In this document: positions 36,017 through 46,349 of the stretch, one piece after another
Layout of the letters: each line of letters begins with the position of its first letter
Position numbering within the stretch: position 1 is the stretch's first letter
NCBI GenBank assembly: GCA_004154925.1
Contig: QJNS01000218.1
Location: forward strand, 1-64,000
Reading direction: 5' to 3'
Origin: Monosporascus cannonballus
Taxonomy: Eukaryota > Ascomycota > Sordariomycetes > Xylariales
Length of the DNA stretch: 64,000 bases
Made by a program: the position numbers and the translations under genes
Notes under the pieces: generated by a model
The model's input: the letters and a program-made list of their open reading frames with translations, nothing else
Databases searched by the model: none
Told to the model about the DNA's origin: nothing

Positions 36017-36638
36017 ATTAATTAAATATTTTATTTAATTTATTTATTTTATATTTGACTTGGATTGTAATATTAGATATTTATAATTTCAAAACTTTAT
36101 TTTTACTTAAATAATTTATTACAAATACAATAAATAATATCGTTATTATTCGAAAATTTAATTAATCGTTAATAACTTAATATTTGGGATATAATATCGT
36201 AATTGCGCGCTTTTTAATTTTCGAAATATAAATATTATTAAATATTAGTAATTACCGTATTATTACGAAAATACTGCGCTAATAGCAAAATTCGAAATGT
36301 TAATTTCTAGCCTAATTAATAACCGGGCATTAAACTAGCGAAATAAAAATACGTTTATAAAAAAATATTTTTAATTTTTTCAATGCAAATAAGCTATTAT
36401 TTTCTAATTTATTCTTTGCCGACTAGGTTTTCTTAAATAGGTATATGAAAAGGGCAGTAATTTTCGAATAACCCCTAATAAACCTTTTGTAAAAATCTAT
36501 AAAACCCAAAAGATTTAAACGTTATAAATATTATTGAACTCCGGCCATTTCCAGATTGTTGTAATTTTTTCAAGGTCTATATTAATACTTTACGCATTAA
36601 TAATTAAACCTAAAAACGTTACTTTTTTTATATAAAAT

Positions 36639-36859
36639 TGTCAGGAGCTAAGGAAGTGTGCTAAGAAAGTGTGCGCATCATAAAGAAGACGCCAAGCATT
36701 CTATGCGTCATCCCTACGCAATCGCTACGAGGCAGGTGCGGGGTAGTTGCTTTATAGGTAGTTGCTCACTCCCCTCTCAGGGAAGAAGGGCAAGCTTTAG
36801 ACTGGTCCTTAACATACCCGTATTGTTCCTCTTACTCTGATCTTTAACAAAACATGACA
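36639..36859. mobile_element. 221-bp unmutated solo LTR-like insertion, TSD aaaat
   Basis: It begins TGTCAGGAGC and ends AACATGACA, with inverted ends TGTCA/TGACA and a perfect 5-bp TSD aaaat (36634-36638 and 36860-36864). The corresponding site in A (about 2,340) lacks it. Its composition is normal, in contrast to everything around it, so it arrived after RIP or escaped it. TG...CA ends, size and 5-bp TSD fit a solo LTR, perhaps Ty1/copia. The frame 36658-36840 within it is not a gene. Confidence 0.85.
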
Positions 36860-37427
36860 AAAATATACATTTTTCGAGATTTTCGTAAAATCCTTATTAC
36901 CGTAAACATTTTAATACTTTACAAATATACTTTAAACAATATATTTCATCCTTTAAACAAATAAAAATATTGTTTAAATATGTATATAAATTATATTTAC
37001 GAACCTTATTAATAGGCGATTAATATAGCTCTAGAAAACATTAAGGCGTTAATAAACCTAAATAACATTATTAAATATTCGAAATAATCGAATTTTGTAC
37101 GAAAGGTGATTTTCTATTTATTTTCCGCCTTAATACATTAATCGATTAATTGGAATTATCCACCTACTTATTTTTTTTTAAAAAAACTATAAGCTTTTTA
37201 TATAGGATATAATAATATAAATAAATTATATAAAATTAAGCAAAAATAATAGCTTCATAAAATTTTAATTAATTTACCTATAGTTTATATAATACGTTAA
37301 GTATTATTATAAATATTAAACTTATCGTTACGAAAATATTACTTTACGTATTATTATATAAAATTTGAAAGTTTTATTATGTAAAAAATTATTATTACGT
37401 AAAATTTTACTTTTTATTTGTATATAA

Positions 37428-37987
37428 TGTAACGGCTAGGGGGTTTAACCAACTATAAAACCTTAGTCGTACGGTTTATATTGGCAGGAGTATTGTAGAA
37501 ATCTGAATAATAGATATATATAAGATAATGCAGCCCTCTGTAGCCAGCCAAAAGGGCTAGAACAGGACCCCATATATATCCTGATAAGACGTTTCCAAAT
37601 ATCAAGAATAGTACCTAGTTGCTAATATAGCCTAGAAGGGTTTGGAATTGCCGACCTTTTGGTATTGCGGCTAGCGTCGCACCTTCGTTATCTCACAATA
37701 TAGTAATCGTGTTACGTCTCGTAATTCCAAAGGTGCCTTGGGTAACGATGTTATATTGCAAATTGAAATTATCTAGATTTTGGAAATAATAAGCGTATAT
37801 ATCTTTTTCTTTTTTAGCTTAATTACTTATAATTATACGGCTAGTAGTAATTATGATTGCTTGCGATTTTTTTTTGATTACTTTTGATCACTGGCTTAGT
37901 AATAATTACCGTTACGTAACCCATAGGGTGGTCCGTATAATCCTTGTTTAACCGTTTTTTAAGGCCGAAATTTGTTAGGTCGTAATA
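37428..37987 (-). repeat. R3 3' LTR, interrupted by small element
   Basis: It runs from tgtaacggctaggggg to gttaggtcgtaata on the plus strand. The small element 37519-37697 splits it. The minus-strand frame 37841-38041 overlaps its end and is not a gene. Confidence 0.93.
37519..37697 (-). mobile_element. Small 179-bp element, family m, copy 2
   Basis: It starts tataagataatgcagccc and ends gttatctcaca, and is the reverse complement of 1969-2145 apart from point changes. The TSD atata (37514-37518 and 37698-37702) is perfect. It inserted into the R3 LTR after R3 integration, since the other LTR lacks it. It is less RIP-mutated than its host. Confidence 0.9.
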
Positions 37988-38669
37988 CGATTTCCCTTTT
38001 CCCAAAATCTTACTTTCAAGATTTATTTTATTTTTTTTCATTTGGTAAATATTTTTTTTCTTTTTTTTTGCTTTTAATCATATTATTTCGTATTTTAAGA
38101 TTCGTTGCGTTCCTTATTCTCTTACTGTTCGTCGTATTAACTCTGTAAAAGCTTTTAACAAATTTGGATACGAAGTTATATTTTGTTTTTATTAATTTTC
38201 GAAAAACATACGGTGTAAAATAATGGAAAACGTTTTAAGAGATAAGGAATATATTAATTGAAGTCGATCCTGCGATAATACCGGCGTACTTATTTTCTTT
38301 TTACAAAATATTCGTCGTAAATATTAATATTTAAAATGCAATAAAGCGTTTACTGAAAAACAATTATTAAAGTTTTAACGGTTTTATTTTCAAATTTAAC
38401 GTTATTGTTTAAAAAAATAAAGCTTTTTTCGTTTTATTCGTTTACGTAAATGAAAGGCGTTAATTCGTTCGAAAGATATTATTATAGTATAACGTAAATT
38501 TTAATTATTAAACAAATTAAAGAAATAAAAACGTTAGGAATAAAAACAATTGGAGATTGCTATTACGGTTATTACGTTAGCGTATATTGTAACCGATTAG
38601 CTCGATATCCCGGTTATTAATTGGTCGGCTATTAATTAAAACACGCCCGTTATTGCTGGTAAAAGTTTT

Positions 38670-41600
38670 TTAATAGACGTTGGGCGCTAATAAAGTTTTT
38701 GGCGGGTTTTTAGATATTTTCGAAATCCGGGTATTTTTTTCACTTGATTAGGTACTAGGTAAATTTACTTTATTTTCGTATGTCGAAATTGTTTTCTATT
38801 TTATATGCTTGTTCGTTTTTTATTTTTACGTCGTTTTATAGCATATGTACCTTAATTATATTTGTTATTAATTCGAATAAGGAAATATAAAAATTGAATA
38901 AAATTTGATTTTTGATAAAAGTTTTAATTAATAGTTATTTTCTAAAAAAGTTTTTAATGATTTTATATAGGCCGATATATTTAAAATCGAATTTTCTGTT
39001 AAATCGTTTTATTTAAATATTTTTATTAACGAAAAAAACTATTTTCCTTTTTTTTGAAAATTGATTTTTTTAACTTTTTTGGTTATAATATTTGCTTATT
39101 TAATTTCGTATAAATTCTAGTTCTATGTTTATTTTTTAATACAACTATCGTAATTACTTTAATATAAAGATTATTTTAAAATTAATTAAACCGTTATTGC
39201 GTATTTTTTTATAAATTTCTACAATAAACTTAAATTTTGTATTTATTAATATTATTTTAATATTTTCGTAATAATTAAAATTGTAAGCCAATTACGCTAT
39301 TAATAATTTCTTAACTTACTTATTTTGTTTGTAATTAATATAATATCGTAAATAAAGTTTTAAAATTTGGTTTATTTATTTATTTATTTATTCGTTTAAA
39401 GCTTAAATACGTTAAATAATTTATAATTTAAACTTATTTATGCTATCAAACTTTACCCAAATTTAAATGCAAATATCGATCCTTTATTTAAAATAAGTTT
39501 TATTAATAATCCGGATATATTAAAAATATTCCTTAAAAAATATATATACTATTTGTTCGGCGTTTATATCCATATAATATAATAAAAAGTAAGAAAATTT
39601 TGTAAATCGATTAACGATTACGAAAATGCTATTATAATATATTCCGGTAACTGGAACTTTTGATATAAAATGTTTAATAATAAAATCGAATATAATTAAA
39701 AATTATAATTGTTTTATAACTGGTAATAATTATAATTTTCTGTATAATTTATAATATTAAGTTTTTGCTTCGGCGCAAATATCGCATTATCGTATAAGGT
39801 TTTATATCGTTAATTTTATTTTAGAAAAGGAATATATACGTTAAAACCGTTTTAAAGTTTTGTAAATTCTTAAATATCCGTATAATTAATATTTATATAT
39901 ATTTCGTTTTAAATCTTTTTGGTATTTTTCTACAATTTATATCTTATTTGTTTTTTAGTTTTTAAGAAAATTCTTATTATATTATTGGATGTTCTAATAT
40001 ATATTAAGAATTATTACCCGAATTAGTACAATTTGTCGTAAACGTAAATATTCTTTTATAATAATATTAAAATTATATGGTTAACTTTAACCAATTTTTT
40101 CGAAATTTGGTTATTTACTTAAGGTATCGGCTTTATTATTTTTCAAGCTTTTTCTATGGATAATAACGAAGTCGAAATTTACCAATTTTTTTATGTATCT
40201 TAATTATTGTTTTGTAAATTCCTTAGTTATAATAAAACGGATAAAAATTTGGTAATCCGCATAAATTTTAACCTAATACAAATTTCTCTCTAGAAGATAT
40301 CTAAAATTTCGGAATGCCATAATAATAACCATAAACGTCTTATTTAAAATACCGTAGTTAAATTTGATTCCTTTTAATTTATTTAAAAAAATGCAATAAA
40401 GTACAATTTGCCTTAATTATTTTATTATTTAATTATTACGTTTAACGCGTAATTTAAAATATCGGTGTTTAGTTTAATAAGGCGATTTGGATGATATATA
40501 ATTAATATTAACTTATTAGTACTTGCATTTTTAATATCTTAAAATGCTTTTTTCGTATTTAGCGGTTATTTAAATTCTTTTTCTTTTTTGTAAAATTTAT
40601 TAAAAATATATTTATTTCGCTAAAATTTCGAATAAATTTCTTATAACAATTAACGAACCCAAGGAATATTTGTACCCCCTTAATTATCGTTAACGTTTGT
40701 TATTTTATAATTGCAATACTTTTTAAAGTGTATTTTAATATATTTTAAAATAATAATATATTTTAAATATTTGATTTCCTATTTATAAAATTAATTCTTT
40801 TCAAAATTAAGAAGTAACTTTATATCTTATAAAATTTAAAAAACTTTATAAACGTATTTTACGTATATTTTTTTCGTTTTTACAAAAATAAAAATATTGT
40901 CGAAATAACATACGACGAAACTATCGAGATATTTTCGTAATATATAATTTATTATCTATTAAAAAATTATTAATGCGTTCGTAAATTTTATTAATATAAT
41001 CAAATACTTAAATAGTTTCTATTTTGTTTTAAAAGGTATTTTTTATTCGTATTCTTTTTTAATCCTAATAAGGTTATATTTATTTTTAAGATCGAATATT
41101 ATAAATTATTTGGTTCCGTAAAATCGGTTTTTTATTTCCGTACTTAGAGGTAATAATATTCGATTTTTAATAGTAATATCGTTTAATTATCGATAATTAA
41201 TTATGAATCGTAACTTTTTATTTTTTTTAAGTACGAAAAATATCGGATATCCTGCTAGTAATTTCGAAGGTCGAATTTATCTTTTTTATAGTCGAGTTTC
41301 TAGGTATTTTTTAAAAATACGTAATTCGTTTCCGTTAAAATTATAAATAAAATAAAACTTCGTGGAAAATCTTTTTTAAAGATTATTTCATAATTTTATT
41401 CGTTATATTTTGATAATTTCGTATTAAGTTTTTTTCTAAAAAAACTATTTATGTTTATAATATTTTAATGGTATATTAATTAGACTTTTTAATTTTTAAG
41501 GTTATTATTATCCTTTTAAATTATTACTTAATTATTTTAATTTCGCTTTGATAATAAAAACAATACGTTGAATTTTTTTAATACCCGTTTTATTTTTATA

Positions 41601-44100
41601 TTTTATCCTTTTAAGTAATACGGTTTTTATCGTATTTTTATATTTATATTCGTTATTATTATCGATCGAACGTTAAAGTCTTAATTTTTCTTTTTTTATT
41701 TATTAATAAGAAATAAAATAAATTTTATTTAACCAGGTTTACCGTTAATTAAAATTCCGTATTAATATATTTATAATAATTTTAACATTATATCATAATT
41801 TCTAAATAAAATAATATTGAAATTAAGTATTTGGTATTATCTTTAAATAAAAATCTTAAAGTAAGTAATTTCGCGTAAAATTTCTCTGTTATCGTAGGCG
41901 AATTCTTAACTTTCGGTATTCGTTATTATAGAAAATTTTAACTTATATTTTCATAATAAATTAAATTTAATAATTATATTTAATATAATATAATTCCTAC
42001 TTAAAATTCCGCAATTTACTATTACGGTATATTAATACGTTCCGATTTGTGTTTCCAAAGTAATAAGATTATTAATGTTTTTTATCGTTACGTTTAAAAA
42101 ACTTTTTGAAAATTGTTTTTAATTTTTTTAAATTTCGTTATTTTGCGGCTTTTTTATAAATAGCCTTTTTTTAATTCCTATTCGAATTTATCGAATTTTA
42201 CTTATATTTTTCGATTAACGCGTTAAAATCTTATATTTGTCGTTAATGCCGGCATATTATTTTTTTAAATTATATTAATTATTTTTAATTTTGTTACAAT
42301 TTTCTTTTCGAATAAATTTCTTTTATATTTACGACTATATTCTATTATACGTCGTCCTGGTTATCGTTTTAAAAATTTTCTATAAATTAACGTATTTTTT
42401 TCTTCATAACTTTTTTCGTAAAATTCTATAATAAATGCTAATTAAAAATAAAAGTCAGTAATAAATTTTTAGTAATACTTTTATATTATATACTAGATTA
42501 ATTTCTTTTCCGTTTGATAATTATATTATTTATAATAATAAAAAAGGTTTTTTTTGCGAGCATTATTTTTTTTCGAACCAGTATTCCGTTTCGGCCAGTT
42601 ATTAAATATCTTCTGGGCCTATAATTCGAAAATGTCGATATTATTATTTATTATCCATATTATTTTCGGGAAGGTCTAAAAATCGAATCTCTTATAATAT
42701 ATACGGGTAATTCGTTCGTAAATATTTTATTTTTATTTTTCGTAATCGGAATATTCTCGCCGTCGACAATATATAGCATGCATTTTGCTGTATCGATTAA
42801 GGGTTCCGGAATAAAGTTTTTCTGTCCAATCCTGGTATTTGCGTAATTATCTTTATAATACTTTTTATTATAATTACAATATTTATTATGCCAGTTTTTT
42901 GGTTTTTCACATTTTTTATTGGACTTTTCGCTATAGGAAATCTAATACGTATTTAGGCCGAATTATATTAATAGATTTATTTTCGGTTTTTTTTAATTTT
43001 TTTGGATTATCTTTTAAATACTGGCTTCCAATTATTTTATCGGGGTTTTTTTAAATATCTTATACTATACTGCCTTAGGCCTTACTTTGTTATAATTATA
43101 GCACTTAATTTAATTCGAATTTTTCTTATATATAACTTTTAATTCCATAAATCCTGGTTTTATATCGTAAAAAGTATTACTGCATTAAAAAGTATTAATA
43201 TTAGCTATATATCGGGATTTGTTATTATTTTTTCCTTTAATATCTTTGGTACGTTATACGTATTATTAATCGTTAATCTTAATTACTATAACAATATAAT
43301 CCGACAGATAATTAGGCCGATTAAGCTTAAAAAAACTTTTTTGTACTTTTTTTAGGCCGTTAAAAAATTTGACTATTAATATTTTTAATTTTTAATTTAG
43401 TTTGACAATTAATTAAATTAACGTATTACCGTAATTAGATGTTAATTATTTTTATCGTAATTACTGGATTTATATTTTGGCTTTTATTTTTTCGTTTATT
43501 ATTCCGAAAACCTTCGTTAATATTTATTTGAATTATTCATAATCGTTATAAATCCGCATTATTTCTGGGTATCGTTTTTTGATTAATAAAATAATAAATT
43601 TTTTTATAACGAATTTCAATTAAATAACCGTATTTCCGATAAATCGTTCAATTGCGAATTCGATTTATATAATAAACATAATAAATCGAATAAAGAAATA
43701 TCTAAAATATATTCGGCATTAAGTTAAAAACAATTATAATTTAATTAAAATTCCGTCGAAAAGTTCAAGCTTAAAAATTTAAAAACTTTTTTAGTTCCTT
43801 AGTAAAATTTAGCTAAATAACCTGGTTTATTCGAAAAGATTTTTTAATCTTAAAAACTCTTTTTTTCCTTAAATTTTTTATAAGCGGCTTAAAAAGACGT
43901 TATAAGATTATTATTATTTCTTTTAAGCTAAAGGATGTATTTATTCATAACATCCAGTCGTCGAAGAACTTCTTCGTAAGAAAAGCGAAATTTCTTCTTT
44001 TCCTTTTCGGATTTCATTCCAGTATCCGAGTAATCAAAAACCTAGTAAATAAGCTATTCGGGCTGCTTACTAATAAATAGGGTATTAATCGATATTACTC
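38670..44100 (-). pseudogene. R3 gag-pol relic
   Basis: On the minus strand the RT box at 40,896-40,907 reads Y-F-D-N in place of Y-L-D-D. The chromodomain at about 38,670-38,780 and a Gag zinc-knuckle position near 43,080-43,115 correspond to those of R2. Stops occur throughout. The plus-strand frame 42839-43054 is antisense and is not a gene. Confidence 0.75.
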
Positions 44101-44137
44101 AAAGTTTAACGGTATTACTAAATAAAAACTTGTAACG

Positions 44138-44513
44138 TATAACAATTAAATGGTTTAATTAATTATTAAACCTTAATCGTACGGATTTATATTAACAAAA
44201 ATATCGTAAAAATCTAAGTAATAAATACAGTAATTATGTTACGTCTCGTAATTCCAAAAGTACCTTAGGTAACGATATTATATTGCAAACTAAAGCTATT
44301 TAAACTATGGAAATAATAAGCGTATATATTTTTCTTTTTTTTAACTTAATTAATTATGATTATACGGCTAATGATAATTATAATCGCTTACGATCCCCTT
44401 TAATCACTTTTGATCACTGGCTTGGCAGTAATCACCATTACGTAACCCATAGGATGGTCCGTATAATTCTGATTTGACCGTTTCTTGCGGCCGAAGCTTG
44501 TTAGATCGTAATA
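44138..44513 (-). repeat. R3 5' LTR
   Basis: 376 bp, from tataacaattaaatgg to gttagatcgtaata on the plus strand. It aligns with 37428-37987 outside the small insertion. Confidence 0.93.
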
Positions 44514-44689
44514 TATAATATAATTAAAGTAATAATTAATTATAAACACAAAATTTTTATATATTATTTTATATATAGATATTCGCTTGTTATTTTTATG
44601 ATTTTTCTGTAATTTATTATAATAAAGTAAATATGGTATATTTAGATGAAAAATCGGCTAGTATACGGTTCCGTTTGATTTCTAAGTGT

Positions 44690-44930
44690 ACATAACCAAT
44701 AATACGCAATTTTTAAATCCAGCTTAACATATACCTTTATATTTAATAACTTATTTAATATTTGGTTAATTAATAATAATACCGTTTTATTTTTTAGGGT
44801 AATTTTGTTAAGCTTTTGATAATCTATATATAATCGTAATTACCCCTTGGTTTCGGAACGAATAAGATAAATACCCCTGTTGGGTTCCGAGAGGGTCGTA
44901 TCCAGCCCTTGGCTAACGTCTATTCTATGT
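44690..44930 (-). pseudogene. B: RT N-terminal fragment
   Basis: The minus strand reads RGIYLIRSETKG, a stop, then LRLYIDYQKLNKITLKNK and LLINQILNKL. This is the N-terminal RT block of Ty3/gypsy elements, with RIP-type substitutions. It includes the empty site of R1 at 44,925-44,929. The open frame 44909-45151 on the plus strand is a shadow. Confidence 0.75.
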
Positions 44931-45018
44931 ATTATTGCAAAACCTTTTGTTTTTTTTTCCGAAAAAAGGTATATAGGACTCCAAGAAGGCTATTACAACT
45001 TTTAGGATCTGATCTAAG

Positions 45019-45388
45019 GTTAACGATTCGGACGGTGTTCTTATTCTTATCGTCGGGGAATTCTCGGACTGGCTGGTTATACCCCGCGAAGTTACTGTTC
45101 CGCGTTTTCCTCCTGTTATTGTTCGATATCCTGGTACGTAAGTCGCTGTAAACTGTCCTTTGCCTAATGGTCCGTACGGATGGATAAAGGCATTAACATG
45201 TCAAGGAAAATGGTAAAATACGGAATAAAAGGCAGAAAAAGCAGCCCAACAAATGGTTCAAAGTATAGGTAGTAAATAGATAACCATTAACGCCTACCCT
45301 TTTCTAACTACTCGGGGGCGGAGCCCCCCTATATATACACAAACTGGAGCCACACTGGTGGGTCGCTGGGCCCGGAAAGGGGGCCGCA
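45019..45388 (-). repeat. B terminal repeat (putative 5' LTR), copy 2
   Basis: It matches 30749-31118 and is less mutated. It ends at gggggccgca, where the AT-rich block stops and normal sequence begins. It contains tatatatacacaaactggag. Confidence 0.7.
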
Positions 45389-45665
45389 CCTTGGCACCTG
45401 ACAGCCCCGCAGCCAGGTTCTTGGCGTCCGACCGATCAGCAACCAGGATCCAGGAGCCAGTAGCTCCAGGTTGTTAGTAACATGGGGGCGGTTTTTGGGT
45501 AACAAAGCTAATCGAGGTTAATCCTTTTGCCTTGCGACGTTCGCAAGTCTTTCGGCTTTAAGTTCAACAGTTTTCCATTGAATAATATTGGGAGTTACTG
45601 GAAACAGCTTCTTTTTGTTCCTCGAAAGACGTTATTTAACTTACTATTACGCATAAACGCTCATA

Positions 45666-46063
45666 ATGGAAAGCGCCATCCTGTCAAGTGTAGCTCGAGC
45701 TCTCTCTCCGCGAACACGCGCGGAACGCACAAGACGAAAGGGATACAGAAGGCGCAGAACTGCTATCAAGCAACTGCATGAGCTCGAGAGCATTTGCGGA
45801 TATGAGGTATGGACGCTCATGAAGAAAGACAACAAAGTCTATATATACCATTCGGCCAACCGATCACCAGAGCCGCCGTTGCGGACAGACATTGTAAGAC
45901 TAGATGCTATTAAGATATGCGGCGATTTCGGTTGCTAACAGCTTAAATGTAGCTTGAAACATATCCACTGCCTGTCATATACACTTCCGGCAATGCGGAC
46001 GGTGATGAGCCTGGCATGAGAAGCCCGGTCGGTAAAGAGGAGGGGAGCCCCGATAGTGGTTGA
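45666..46063 (+). CDS. Mini MADS-box (SRF-type) protein, two exons
   Basis: Exon 1 is 45666-45893 and exon 2 is 45953-46063, giving 112 residues. The 59-nt intron starts GTAAGA, has branch site GCTAAC at 45934-45939 and ends TAG, in phase 0. Without splicing the frame would end 15 codons later at 45938. Residues about 22-64 read RTRRKGYRRRRTAIKQLHEL followed by SICGYEVW and KVYIYHSA: the basic helix and the C-x-x-E-V hydrophobic strand of a MADS domain. The family binds CArG-type DNA as dimers. No other domain is present; the tail (YPLPVIYTSGNADG...) is acidic and low-complexity. It begins 277 bp from the edge of the RIP block. Function unknown; identification is from motif pattern only. Confidence 0.6.
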
Positions 46064-46349
46064 AGCCGTGGAGTTGAAGCCTGTGAGAGCAGATAGAACA
46101 ATCCGAACATCGTTCAAAGTCTTTGCTTCATTTGTGATGCGCGTGTCCTCTACAGGAAACTGTGAATGTAGTCATGACCAACCGTGATGATGTGTTCGCG
46201 GAACGGAACTCTCACAGTTTTATGGGATCAAAGGGTGTAGGGAGCTGAACAAGAACCCCTTGGAGACTTGCGCCGCCAAATTCAATTGATAGTCTTGGGA
46301 ATTACATATGTGAAGGTCTGTATTGAACATGATGGCAAAATCTAGGACT

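Larger units (their letters stand above)
37428..44513 (-). mobile_element. R3: full-length Ty3/gypsy chromovirus, TSD TATAA
   Basis: LTRs 37428-37987 and 44138-44513 and a perfect TSD tataa (37423-37427, 44514-44518) define a 7,086-bp element on the minus strand, inserted in B. The left LTR is longer only because it contains a 179-bp element plus a 5-bp duplication; without these both LTRs are 376 bp. Domain layout is as in R2. Confidence 0.95.
33960..45388 (-). mobile_element. Element B: second copy of A, split by R3
   Basis: 33,960-37,140 aligns with A from 365 to about 2,620, and 44,690-45,019 plus 45,019-45,388 align with the rest of A. R3 and short flanks of uncertain origin (37,141-37,427 and 44,514-44,690) interrupt it. 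About 1.74 kb of the gag side present in A is deleted between about 44,990 and 45,000. It also carries the solo LTR at 36639-36859. It ends at 45,388 against ordinary genomic sequence. RIP changes are milder near that edge. Confidence 0.7.
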
